Below are positions 42,319 through 50,935 of a DNA stretch of 64,000 nt, piece after piece. Source of the DNA: Actinomycetota bacterium (lineage in GTDB: Bacteria > Actinomycetota > Thermoleophilia > Miltoncostaeales > Miltoncostaeaceae). The first letter of the stretch is position 1; each line of letters opens with the position of its first letter. The DNA lies in the NCBI GenBank assembly GCA_963169235.1, contig CAUJCX010000015.1:1-64000 (forward strand). Reading direction: 5' to 3'. The position numbers and the translations under genes are program-made. The notes beneath the pieces were generated by a model. It had not been told where the DNA came from. It saw only the letters and a program-made list of their open reading frames with translations, and did not search any database.

Positions 42319-43956
42319 GTGCGCGACGCCTGCGATTGGTTGCTGCGCGCGCTGGCCGACGAAGGCATCGACCGCCTGTTCGGCAACCCCGGCAGCACCG
42401 AGCTGCCGCTGATGGACGCCCTCGGCCGCCAGGATGCCGTGCGCTACGTGCTGGGCCTGCACGAGGGCGCCGTGGTGGGCATGGCCGACGGGTGGGCGCA
42501 GGCGACGGGGCGCACCGCGGCCGTCAACCTGCACGTCACGCCCGGCCTCGCCAACGGCCTCGCGGGCATCCTCAACGCCCGCCGGGCACGCGTGCCGATG
42601 CTGGTGACCGTCGGCACCCAGCACACCGCCCTCGCCGACGCCGACCCGTTCCTGGGCGGCGACATCGTCGCCATGGCCCGCGGAGTCGCGGCCCACGCGG
42701 TGGAGGCCTCCACCGTCGCCGAGCTGCCGGAGATGCTGCGCGAGTGCCTGCGCATCGCGCGCACCGCGCCGCGCGGGCCGGTGGTGCTGGGGCTGCCGCT
42801 CGACGTGCAGACGGCCGCCGCGCCCCCGCCCCACGTGCCGGGGCCTCGTCCAGCGCCGGCCGCTGCGGAGCCCGCCGCCGTGGCGGCGATCGTGGAGGCC
42901 CTCGCGGCCGCCCGCGCGCCGGTGGTGGTGGCGGGCGACGAGCTGGCCCGCTCGGACGCCGGGGAGGCGCTGGCGCGCGTCGCCGCTCGCCTGGGAGCGC
43001 CCGTGTGGGGCGAGCCGCACGCGGGCCGCGCGCCCGTCCCGTGGAACCACCCGGCGTGGCGGGGCTACCTACCCCCGTTGGGCGACGCCATCCGCGCGGC
43101 GCTCGACGGGCACGACGTGGTGCTGGCGGTCGGCTGCCCGGTGTTCCGCGTGTTCGGCCACTCCGACGGCCCGCTGGTGCCGCCGGGCTGCCGCCTCCTG
43201 CACGCCGACTCCGACGCGGCCGGCCTGGGTCGCAACGTCGCGCCCGCCGTCGGGGTGCACGCCGACCCGGCCGCGTTCGTCGCCGCACTGGCCGCCCGGC
43301 TGGGCGACCTGCCGCCCGCGACCGAGCGCCTGGCCCGCGTGGTCGCCGCCAACGCCGCCCGCCGCCGCGACGCGCTGCGCGCGGCCCTGGCGGCGCGACC
43401 CGGCATCGCGCCGGGACGCCTCAGCCGGGCGGTCGCCGCGTCGGTGCGGCCGGGCGACATGCTGGTGGACGAGAGCCTCACGTCGGGACGGTGGCTGCGG
43501 CGGCTGCCCGCCGGCCGGCGCCGGGGCAACTGGCTGGCCCACCGCGGCAGCGCCCTCGGCTGGGGCATGCCCGCCGCCGTCGGGGCCGCGCTGGCGCAAC
43601 CCGGGCGCCTGGTGGTGTGCCTGCAGGGCGACGGCAGCCTGGTGTTCGGCGCACCGGCCCTGTGGACCGCCGCCCGCCACGGCGCCCGGGTGGGCCTGGT
43701 GGTGGCCGACAACTCGGGCTACGAGATCCTGCGCGCCGGCCTGCGCACCCTCACGGGGCGGCCCGGCGACGCGTGGCCCGACATGGAGACCGCCGGGCTG
43801 GACCCCACCGGCCTCATCCGGGCGTTCGGCGTGCCCGTGGAGCGCGTGGACGAGGCCCGCCACCTGGACGCGGCCCTTGAGGACCTGAGGCGGCGCACGC
43901 ACGACGGCCCCGCGGCCCTGGTGGTGCGGGTCACCCCGGAGGCGCCTCGGGCGTGA
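42319..43956 (+). CDS. Thiamine diphosphate-dependent decarboxylase, benzoylformate decarboxylase-like
   Basis: TPP enzyme of 545 residues. N-terminal Pyr domain with catalytic Glu in FGNPGSTELPLMDAL and LGLHEGAVVGMADGWAQATG, a central domain, and the PP domain with the Mg/TPP motif from GDGSLVFGAPAL to VVADNSGYEIL. The GNPGSTE and LHEGA patterns are those of benzoylformate decarboxylase and related 2-keto acid decarboxylases rather than acetolactate synthase. Start placed at GTG 42319; the frame is open to 42232 but overlaps clpS. It ends 26 bp inside the convergent lipoate-ligase-like gene. Confidence 0.82.
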   Translation: MRDACDWLLRALADEGIDRLFGNPGSTELPLMDALGRQDAVRYVLGLHEGAVVGMADGWAQATGRTAAVNLHVTPGLANGLAGILNARRARVPMLVTVGTQHTALADADPFLGGDIVAMARGVAAHAVEASTVAELPEMLRECLRIARTAPRGPVVLGLPLDVQTAAAPPPHVPGPRPAPAAAEPAAVAAIVEALAAARAPVVVAGDELARSDAGEALARVAARLGAPVWGEPHAGRAPVPWNHPAWRGYLPPLGDAIRAALDGHDVVLAVGCPVFRVFGHSDGPLVPPGCRLLHADSDAAGLGRNVAPAVGVHADPAAFVAALAARLGDLPPATERLARVVAANAARRRDALRAALAARPGIAPGRLSRAVAASVRPGDMLVDESLTSGRWLRRLPAGRRRGNWLAHRGSALGWGMPAAVGAALAQPGRLVVCLQGDGSLVFGAPALWTAARHGARVGLVVADNSGYEILRAGLRTLTGRPGDAWPDMETAGLDPTGLIRAFGVPVERVDEARHLDAALEDLRRRTHDGPAALVVRVTPEAPRA

Positions 43957-44698
43957 ACACCACGCCGTGGCGGCGGTGCAGCTGGTCGTCCACCGCGGCC
44001 ACCACCCGCGCGTGGTCCAGCCCCGTGCCCGCCATGCGCTCCCCGAGGGCCTCGGCCAGGAACATGCGCACCGACATGTCGGGCTCCACCAGCGACGCCA
44101 GCGTCGCGACGTCGGCGTCGCGCAGGATGCCGCACTGGAACAGCGTGCCGGTGCGCCGCCGCGCCTGCGACAGGCCCACGACCTTGCGCCCGGCGGCGTC
44201 CACCACCTCGAACGGGGACAGTCCGCCGTAGCACGTGCGCCGGGCCGCGACGGACGCGGGGTCGGTGGCGCGGGCCGCCGCGCGGGCCTCGTCGATGCCC
44301 GCCACGCGCACCACGGCGCCGAGCCCCTCCAACGCGGCGGCCACCGCCTCGCCCAGCCAGCGGTACGCCTGCGTCACGTCCGTCCCGGCCAACGGGTGGC
44401 CGGGCGGCAGCACGACGTCCAGCGACAGCAGATCGGCGTCCCACAGCACCGGGGCGCCGCCCGAGCGCCGCTCGGCCACCGCGATGCCCCGCGCCCGCGC
44501 GAAGTCCTCACCAACGGGGTCCGGGCGCCCGGAGCGTCCCCGCACCAGGACGGGGCGGGTGACGGTCGACCACGACGCCACCGGGGCATCGCCCGGCGAC
44601 ATCGTCTCAAGCAAACGCACCGGCAGGGACACGGCGTCGCCGGGTTCGCGCGCCGCCGGGCCCAGGCGCCGCCATGCCTCGGCCGGCGGCGCCGTCAT
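43931..44698 (-). CDS. Lipoate-protein ligase A-like protein
   Basis: Protein of 255 residues in the biotin/lipoate A/B protein ligase superfamily. Marks: RSGGAPVLWDADLLSLDVVLP, where RRxGGG-x-V-x-H is usual (here the His position is replaced), the region TCYGGLSPFEVVDAAGRKVVGLSQARRR with the catalytic-type Lys in GRKVVG, and LFQCGIL. It would attach or transfer lipoate or octanoate. It lies 10 bp downstream of the Kgd gene, whose product has two lipoyl domains, so Kgd is the probable acceptor. This functional link is inference. Confidence 0.75.
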   Translation of the reverse strand: MTAPPAEAWRRLGPAAREPGDAVSLPVRLLETMSPGDAPVASWSTVTRPVLVRGRSGRPDPVGEDFARARGIAVAERRSGGAPVLWDADLLSLDVVLPPGHPLAGTDVTQAYRWLGEAVAAALEGLGAVVRVAGIDEARAAARATDPASVAARRTCYGGLSPFEVVDAAGRKVVGLSQARRRTGTLFQCGILRDADVATLASLVEPDMSVRMFLAEALGERMAGTGLDHARVVAAVDDQLHRRHGVVFTPEAPPG

Positions 44699-44708
44699 CG
44701 CGGGGTCG

Positions 44709-47700
44709 CTACGCCTTCCGCGGCGTGAGGGCGTCGACGAGGATGCGCTCCTGCTCGGCCTGGTGGGCCTGCGGGTAACCCTCGCTGGGGCTGGCCCGAC
44801 GCTCGCGTCCGACGTACCCGAGCGTGACGTTCTCGGGCAGGCACGTCGTCCGGATGCGGGTGTCCATGAACTCCCACGCCCCCATGTTGGCGGGCTCCTC
44901 CTGCGTCCACAGCACGGTGGTGAGGTTGGGGTACGACGCGAACAGGTCCTCGATCTCCTGGCGCGGGAACGGGTACATCATCTCCACGCGGGCGACCGCC
45001 AGGTCGGTGCGGGCGGCGCGCAGCGCGTGTGCCTGCAGCTCGTGGTAGATCTTGCCGGTGCACAGCACCACGCTGGTGACCTTGGCGCGGTCGGTCACCG
45101 TGGGGTCGTCGATGACCCACTGGAACGCGCCGTTCACCAGCTCGTCCAGGGTGGACGCCGCCGCCTTCGCGCGCAGGAGGCTCTTGGGGGTGAACAGGAT
45201 CAGCGGGCGCTGCTTCTCGCTGAGCGCCTGCTTGCGCAACAGGTGGTAGTACTGGGCGGCGGTGCTGCAGTTGGCGACGCGGATGTTGTCCTCGGCGGCC
45301 AGTTGCAGGAACCGCTCGATGCGGGCCGACGAGTGCTCGGGGCCGTTGCCCTCGTAGCCGTGGGGCAGCAGCAGCGTCAGGCGCGACCGCTCGCCCCACT
45401 TGGCGCGGCCCGACACGATGAACTGGTCGATCATGATCTGGGCGCCGTTGGCGAAGTCGCCGTACTGCGCCTCCCACAGCACCAGGGCGTTGGTGGCCCG
45501 CGTGGAGTAGCCGTACTCGAAGCCCATCGCGGCGGCCTCGGACAGTGGGCTGTTGTGCAGCTCGAACGTCGCCTTCGCGTCGTTGAGGTTCATCATCGGC
45601 ACGTACACGCGGCCCGTGCGCGGCGTCCACGTCTCGCCCTCGCCCACGTCGTGCAGCTCGAGGTGACGCTGGCTGAACGTGCCGCGGCCGGAGTCCTGGC
45701 CGGTGAGGCGGATCGGAACGCCATCCACCAGCAGCGACGCGAAGGCCAGCGCCTCGGCGTGCGCCCAGGCGATGCCGCCCTCGGGGCCCATCACGCCGCG
45801 GCGGCGCTCGAGCTGCGGCTTGAGCTTGGGGTGGATGGTGAAGCTGCTGGGCACCGTGATGAGCTGCTCGTTGAGGTCGAGCAGCACCTCGGCGGGCGGG
45901 TTGGGCGGCAGCGGGGTGTTGGGGTTGCGCTGCGTCACCGGCTCCTCGGGCGTCTCCGGCTTGCCCTGGCTGGTGACCCGGTGGTGGGCCTCGGTCATCT
46001 CGGCCTCGGCCTGCTCCACCAGCGCGGTGAACTCCTCCTCGGTGAGGAGGCCGTACATGATCAGCTCGTTGCCGTAGATGCGCGACACCGGCGGGTGGGC
46101 CTTGATGGTGCGCGTCATCACGGGCTGCGTGTAGGCGGGCTCGTCCACCTCGTTGTGGCCCAGGCGGCGGTAGCCGATGATGTCGATCAGCACGTCGCGG
46201 TGGAACGCCTGGCGGAACGCCACGGCCAGGCGGCCGGCGGTGAGGCAGGCCTCCACGTCGTCGGCGTTGACGTGGATGATCGGGATGTCGAACCCGCGGG
46301 CCAGGTCGGACGCGCTGTCGGTCGACCGCGAGCTCATCGGGTCGGTGGTGAAGCCGATCTGGTTGTTGGCGATGATGTGGATGGTGCCGCCCGTGGTGTA
46401 GCCGGCGAGCGCCTGCAGGTTGAGCGTCTCGGCGACCACGCCCTGGCCGGGGAACGCGGCGTCGCCGTGGATCAGCACCGGCGCGGCGATCTTGGGGTCC
46501 ACCTCGAACTCGGCTCCGTGGCGGACGCTCTGGCGGGCGCGGGTGGAGCCCTCGGCCACCGCGTTCACCTGCTCGAGGTGGCTCGGGTTGGCGGCCAGCG
46601 ACACCGTGACGCGGTGCCCGTTGTGCGTGTCGAACGTGCCCTCCGCGCCGAGGTGGTACTTCACGTCGCCCGCGGTCTTGACGAAGTCGGAGTCCTCCTC
46701 CTCGCTCGAGAACTCCATGTGGCCCTCGAACTCGGCCAGGATGGACTCCACCGGGCGGCCCACGACGTGCGTGATGAAGCTGAGGCGGCCGCGGTGGGCC
46801 ATGCCCAGCACGACCTCCTCGCAGCCCGCCTCGCCCAGCAGGTCGATGATCTCGTCGGCCAGCGGCACGGTGACGTCGACGCCCTCGATGGAGAACGTCT
46901 TCTGGCCCAGGTACTGGCGGCGCAGGAAGCGCTCGAACGCGTCCACCTGGATGAGGCGCTTCAGCACGCCCATCTTGCGGGCCGGCGGCAGGGCGTTGGC
47001 CATGTCGCTCGACTCGATGTGCTGGTGCCACCAGCGGCGCACCTCGTGCGACGTGATGTGCTCCACCTCGTACGCGATGTTGCCCGAGTAGGCGGACTGC
47101 AGGTTGGGCAGCGCGGCCAGGAAGCTCTCGCCCGACACGCGCATGCGCAGCACCGACGCGGGGATGCGCGCCATCGCCTCGGGCGTGAGGCCGTAAAAGG
47201 TGGGGTCAAGGGCGGGGTCGCCGGGAGGCGGCGAGCCCAGCGGGTCGAGCGTCGCGGCCAGGTGGCCGTGGCTGCGGGTGGCGCGGATGACCGAGTTGGC
47301 CGCGGCGACCCAGCGCAGCAGCTGGTCGAGGTCGCCGTCGGCGGGTGCGCCGGAGCTTCCGGGTGCGGACGGGGTGGGCACGGCCGGTGCGGACGCGGCC
47401 ACGGGAGCGGGCGCCGCGGCGGGCACGGGCACCGCGGGCGCGAGGCCCAGGCTCTGGCGGATCTCGCTGTAGAACTCGTCGCCGCCCTCGAGCAGCGCGT
47501 CGATGGAGGCCAGGAAGCCGCCACTCTCGGCGCCCTGGATGACCCGGTGGTCATACGTGGACGTCATGGTCATGACCTTCTCGACGCCCAGCTGCGACAG
47601 CGCCTGCTTGTCGGCCTTGCCGAAGCCGACGGGGAACGCGATGGAGCCGGTGGCGACGATGGTGCCCTGCAGCGCCATGAGGCGGGGTACCGACGACACC

Positions 47701-49136
47701 GTGCCCAGGCCACCCGGGTTGGTCAGCGTGATGCTGGCCCCGCGCAGCTCGTCGGGGGACAGGTCGCCCGAGCGGGTGCGCTTCACCAGGTCGTCGTACG
47801 CGTCGCGGAAGCCCTTGAAGCCCAGCGCGTCGGCGTTCTTGACCACCGGCACCATCAGCGAGCGCGAGCCGTCCTTGCGCTCGACGTCCACCGCGAGGCC
47901 CAGGTTCACCTGGCCGCGGCGCAGCGCGTACGGCTTGCCGTCGCGGCGCTCGAAGCCCGTGTTCATCACCGGCCACTGCGCGGCGGCCTTGATGATGGCC
48001 CACGCCACGAGGTGGGTGAACGACAGCTTCTCCTTGCGCCCCGCCGCGGCGAGGTCCTCGTTGATCTGGCGACGCGACGCGTCCAGGAGGCCCACGCCCA
48101 GCGTGCGGAAGCTGGTCGCGGTGGGCACCGTGAGGCTGTTGTCCATGTAGTTGGTGAGCACCGCGGCGGGGCCCTTGAGCAGCACGCCCTCCTCGCCCGA
48201 CCCGGGCGCCGCCGGGGCGGCGGGGGCCGGGGTGCCTGCGGCGGGCGGCGTGCCCGCGCCCTTCGCGGCGGCCGCCACGTCGTCCTTGCGCACCATTCCG
48301 CCCGAACCGGAGCCGGTGACGCCGGCCAGGTCGACGCCCTCCTTGGCGGCCAGGCGGCGGGCCACCGGCGTGGCGGGGCCGCCGCCGCCGGCGTCGGCGG
48401 GGGCCGGGGCGGAACCCTGGGCGGGCGCCGGGGAAGCGGCGGGCGCGGCCGGGGCGGCGGCCCCGTCGCCGACGGCGATGTAGCCCAGGGCCTGGGTGAT
48501 CTCGAACGTCTCGCCGTCGGGGACGGCGATGCTGTGCAGCACGCCGGACACGGGGGACGGCACCGCGGTGTCCACCTTGTCGGTGGAGATCTCCAGCAGG
48601 TCGTCGTTCTGGTTCACGCTGTCGCCGGGCGCACGGAACCACTCGATGACCGTGCCCTCGACCACCGACTCCATCTCGGGCAGCACGATGGCCACCAGCT
48701 TCTGGTCACCGGACGCGGGCGGCGCGCCGTCGCCGGTGGGACGTCCCTGCTCCTGCGGCAGCGGCTGGCCCACGGCCTCGGCCTCGGGCGCGTCGGCGGG
48801 CTGCGCCCCGCGCCTGCCGGCGGGCTCGGACGCCTCCTCGGCGCCGCCGTCCTCGGCCGGGGCCGCCGGGGCGGGCGCCGCGCCGTCGAGGCTCATCTCG
48901 GCCAGCACGCCGCCGACCTCGACGGTGTCGCCCTCGCCGGCCACCAGCTTGGTCACCACGCCGGCGACGGGGGCCGGTACCTCCACGTCCACCTTGTCGG
49001 TGGTCATCTCAAGCAGGATGTCGCCCGACGCGACCGTGTCACCCTCGGCGACGCGCCACTCGGTGATGGTCCCCTCCGTAACCGACTCACCCAGATCGGG
49101 GAGCAGGACGCGGTACGGCTGGGTGTCGGCAGACAC
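44709..49136 (-). CDS. kgd: Fused lipoyl-E2-E1 2-oxoglutarate dehydrogenase/decarboxylase (Kgd type)
   Basis: Giant protein of about 1475 residues. Order: lipoyl domain 1 (DKV lysine near residue 48), lipoyl domain 2 (near 187), a peripheral-subunit-binding region (TPVARRLAAKEGVDL, about 255-290), E2 succinyltransferase domain (about 325-560, YDHRVIQGAESGGF), then E1o TPP domain (LGMAHRGRLSF, HGDAAFPGQGVV, HIIANNQIGFTT, HGYEGNGPEHSSAR). The mycobacterial Kgd/SucA and corynebacterial OdhA proteins have E2 core plus E1 without lipoyl domains, so this version is more complete. AGGAG is followed by an ATG at zero spacing and by GTG 49136 at six bases; the GTG is preferred. Confidence 0.93.
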   Translation of the reverse strand: MSADTQPYRVLLPDLGESVTEGTITEWRVAEGDTVASGDILLEMTTDKVDVEVPAPVAGVVTKLVAGEGDTVEVGGVLAEMSLDGAAPAPAAPAEDGGAEEASEPAGRRGAQPADAPEAEAVGQPLPQEQGRPTGDGAPPASGDQKLVAIVLPEMESVVEGTVIEWFRAPGDSVNQNDDLLEISTDKVDTAVPSPVSGVLHSIAVPDGETFEITQALGYIAVGDGAAAPAAPAASPAPAQGSAPAPADAGGGGPATPVARRLAAKEGVDLAGVTGSGSGGMVRKDDVAAAAKGAGTPPAAGTPAPAAPAAPGSGEEGVLLKGPAAVLTNYMDNSLTVPTATSFRTLGVGLLDASRRQINEDLAAAGRKEKLSFTHLVAWAIIKAAAQWPVMNTGFERRDGKPYALRRGQVNLGLAVDVERKDGSRSLMVPVVKNADALGFKGFRDAYDDLVKRTRSGDLSPDELRGASITLTNPGGLGTVSSVPRLMALQGTIVATGSIAFPVGFGKADKQALSQLGVEKVMTMTSTYDHRVIQGAESGGFLASIDALLEGGDEFYSEIRQSLGLAPAVPVPAAAPAPVAASAPAVPTPSAPGSSGAPADGDLDQLLRWVAAANSVIRATRSHGHLAATLDPLGSPPPGDPALDPTFYGLTPEAMARIPASVLRMRVSGESFLAALPNLQSAYSGNIAYEVEHITSHEVRRWWHQHIESSDMANALPPARKMGVLKRLIQVDAFERFLRRQYLGQKTFSIEGVDVTVPLADEIIDLLGEAGCEEVVLGMAHRGRLSFITHVVGRPVESILAEFEGHMEFSSEEEDSDFVKTAGDVKYHLGAEGTFDTHNGHRVTVSLAANPSHLEQVNAVAEGSTRARQSVRHGAEFEVDPKIAAPVLIHGDAAFPGQGVVAETLNLQALAGYTTGGTIHIIANNQIGFTTDPMSSRSTDSASDLARGFDIPIIHVNADDVEACLTAGRLAVAFRQAFHRDVLIDIIGYRRLGHNEVDEPAYTQPVMTRTIKAHPPVSRIYGNELIMYGLLTEEEFTALVEQAEAEMTEAHHRVTSQGKPETPEEPVTQRNPNTPLPPNPPAEVLLDLNEQLITVPSSFTIHPKLKPQLERRRGVMGPEGGIAWAHAEALAFASLLVDGVPIRLTGQDSGRGTFSQRHLELHDVGEGETWTPRTGRVYVPMMNLNDAKATFELHNSPLSEAAAMGFEYGYSTRATNALVLWEAQYGDFANGAQIMIDQFIVSGRAKWGERSRLTLLLPHGYEGNGPEHSSARIERFLQLAAEDNIRVANCSTAAQYYHLLRKQALSEKQRPLILFTPKSLLRAKAAASTLDELVNGAFQWVIDDPTVTDRAKVTSVVLCTGKIYHELQAHALRAARTDLAVARVEMMYPFPRQEIEDLFASYPNLTTVLWTQEEPANMGAWEFMDTRIRTTCLPENVTLGYVGRERRASPSEGYPQAHQAEQERILVDALTPRKA

Positions 49137-49175
49137 AAACATCTCCTGGCTGATTCGATGGCCCGGGTCAACGGG

Positions 49176-49189
49176 GGTGCGTATGCACC
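49176..49189. promoter_or_regulatory. Inverted repeat upstream of kgd
   Basis: GGTGC-GTAT-GCACC, 40 bases upstream of the kgd start. A second palindrome, TTCAC-GTG-GTGAA, lies at 49270-49282 in the same divergent region. Possible operators; the regulator is unknown. Confidence 0.3.
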
Positions 49190-49415
49190 GTTTCGGGTGG
49201 CGCCGACTAGGGGTTCTAACACGTCTTGCCCGAAAAGGCCGAAGACTTCACACCCCCGCGTGCAGGTTGTTCACGTGGTGAAAGGCGTACGTCATGTGAT
49301 CGGCGTCCGGTCACCGCGTCCGGCCCGTCGGCGGCGCGCGTCGCCGGCACCGTCCCGGGTGTGTTTCGTGACGCCGGCGTCACCGTCCGGACGTGTTGCG
49401 GAGTGCGGGTCACGC

Positions 49416-49443
49416 TATCGTCCCATCATGCGCACTAATGGGA
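49416..49443 (+). promoter_or_regulatory. Leaderless promoter and overlapping inverted repeat of the lysR gene
   Basis: TATCGT (49416-49421), six bases, ATG 49428. The inverted repeat TCCCAT (49421-49426) with ATGGGA (49438-49443), 11 bases apart, covers the start codon and has the T-N11-A geometry of LysR binding sites, suggesting autorepression. Confidence 0.4.
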
Positions 49444-50369
49444 TGCGGGGCGTCGAGATGCGGCATCTCGTGGCGCTCGATGCGATCGCCACCCACGGCG
49501 GTTTCGGCGCCGCGGCGCTGGCCCTCGGCTACACCCAGTCGGCCGTGAGCCAGCAGATCGCGACGCTCGAGAAGCGGCTGGGCGAGCGCCTGGTCGAGCG
49601 CGGCGGCGGCGCGCACCGCATCGCGTTCACGCCCGCCGGCGTCCTCCTGTGCCGCCACGCCCGCGAGATGGTGCGTTCGATGGCGGTGCTCGACGCCGAC
49701 CTGGCCGCCCTCGACGGAAACCGGCAACGCTCGTTGCGCGTGGGCGTGTTCCAGAGCGCCGGGGCCCGCATCATCCCGCACGTGATGGCCCAGCTGGCCG
49801 GTGGCGACGTGGGCCTCGACGTGTCGTTCGCCAACCAGGAGGCGATGGGCGACATCGTGGGGCCCCTGGCCTCGGGCGAGCTCGACATCGCGTTCACGCA
49901 CCTGCCGCGCGCCGACGCCGAGCTGGCCACCATGTGGGTGCTGGACGACCCCTGGTTCCTGGTGGTCGCGGCCGACCATCCGCTGGCGTCGCGCCCGGTG
50001 CTGACCCCCGCGCAGGTCGCCGCCGAGCGCGTGCTGGGCTACGACTCGTGTCAGGCGCGGGTGGCGATGGACCGCGAGATGGAGGGCGCGGGCGCGCCCG
50101 TCAGGTACACGTCGTGCACCGACGACAACGGCATGCTGCAGGGCCTGGCGGCGGCCGGCGTGGGCCACGCGCTGATGCCCCTTCTGTCGATCGATCCGTT
50201 CGACTCGCGGGTGGTGGCCGTGCCCATCGACGGCGTGTCGCCGCGCCAGATCGGCCTGGCCTGGCATCCCCGCCGCGCGCTGCCGGAGGGGGTCGCCCCG
50301 TTCGTGGAGGCCACCCGCACGGCGTGCGCGGCCCTCCGTCCCACCGCACAGGAGCGGCTCGCCTCGTGA
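49428..50369 (+). CDS. LysR-family transcriptional regulator
   Basis: Protein of 313 residues. The N-terminal winged helix is typical: MRHLVALDAIATHGGFGAAALALGYTQSAVSQQIATLEKRLG is split over residues 11-52 (key parts LGYTQSAVSQQI and EKRLGERLVER). The C-terminal two-lobed effector domain contains LRVGVFQSAGARIIPHVM and ELDIAFTHLP. ATG 49428 is chosen for the -10 spacing; ATG 49443 is an alternative. Its stop overlaps the GTG of the dsbB-like gene, placing the regulator inside the operon rather than divergent from it, which is unusual for this family. Confidence 0.9.
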   Translation: MRTNGMRGVEMRHLVALDAIATHGGFGAAALALGYTQSAVSQQIATLEKRLGERLVERGGGAHRIAFTPAGVLLCRHAREMVRSMAVLDADLAALDGNRQRSLRVGVFQSAGARIIPHVMAQLAGGDVGLDVSFANQEAMGDIVGPLASGELDIAFTHLPRADAELATMWVLDDPWFLVVAADHPLASRPVLTPAQVAAERVLGYDSCQARVAMDREMEGAGAPVRYTSCTDDNGMLQGLAAAGVGHALMPLLSIDPFDSRVVAVPIDGVSPRQIGLAWHPRRALPEGVAPFVEATRTACAALRPTAQERLAS

Positions 50370-50935
50370 TCGATTTCGGTGTCGCGCTGCTGGCAGCGCT
50401 GGGGATCGTGGGCCAGCTGGCCATCGCGGCCCTGGTGGTGGGCATCGTCGCGTGGTTCGTGCGCCCCGCGTCGCGCCAGGCGCTCGCGGGCATGCGCCAG
50501 ACCATCGGCGCGGCCGGCGTGTGGCTGGCCTGGACCGTCACCCTGGTGGCGATGCTGGGCAGCCTGTGGCTGTCGAACGGGGCCCACTTCATCCCGTGCC
50601 ACCTGTGCTGGTTGCAGCGCTACGCGATGTACCCGCTGGTGGTGGTGCTGATCGTGGTCGCGCTGGCGCGCCGCTGGTGGCTGACGCTCGCGGCGATGGC
50701 GTTCCCGCTGGTGGGCATGGGCATCTCGGCGTGGCACGTGTGGGTGGAGAACCACCCGGGCGACGCCACCGCGTCGTGCCGCAAGGGCGTGCCGTGCTCG
50801 GTGAAGTGGATCGAGGAGTACGGCTACATCACCATCCCGGTGCTCGCGGGCACGGCGTTCGTGCTGATCGCGCTGCTGCTGGGCATCGTGGCGTTCTGGC
50901 AGCGGTCGCAGCGCTCGGTGGAGGGCGCAGGATGA
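50366..50935 (+). CDS. dsbB: DsbB-like disulfide bond formation protein
   Basis: Membrane protein of 189 residues with five hydrophobic helices. Redox Cys pairs are visible: CHLC in the first extracytoplasmic loop (IPCHLCWLQRYAMYP) and a second pair in SCRKGVPCSVKW. This is the DsbB/BdbC layout, which reoxidises a DsbA-like thiol oxidase using quinone. No dsbA-like gene is next to it. GTG start overlaps the lysR stop (GTGA), and its own TGA overlaps the next ATG (ATGA), so the three genes are coupled. Confidence 0.87.
   Translation: MIDFGVALLAALGIVGQLAIAALVVGIVAWFVRPASRQALAGMRQTIGAAGVWLAWTVTLVAMLGSLWLSNGAHFIPCHLCWLQRYAMYPLVVVLIVVALARRWWLTLAAMAFPLVGMGISAWHVWVENHPGDATASCRKGVPCSVKWIEEYGYITIPVLAGTAFVLIALLLGIVAFWQRSQRSVEGAG

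Noticed and set aside
44235-50369. A plus-strand open frame of about 2000 codons running antisense to kgd
   Set aside because: High GC removes stop codons from antisense frames; only its last 313 codons (LysR) have family motifs and a start signal.
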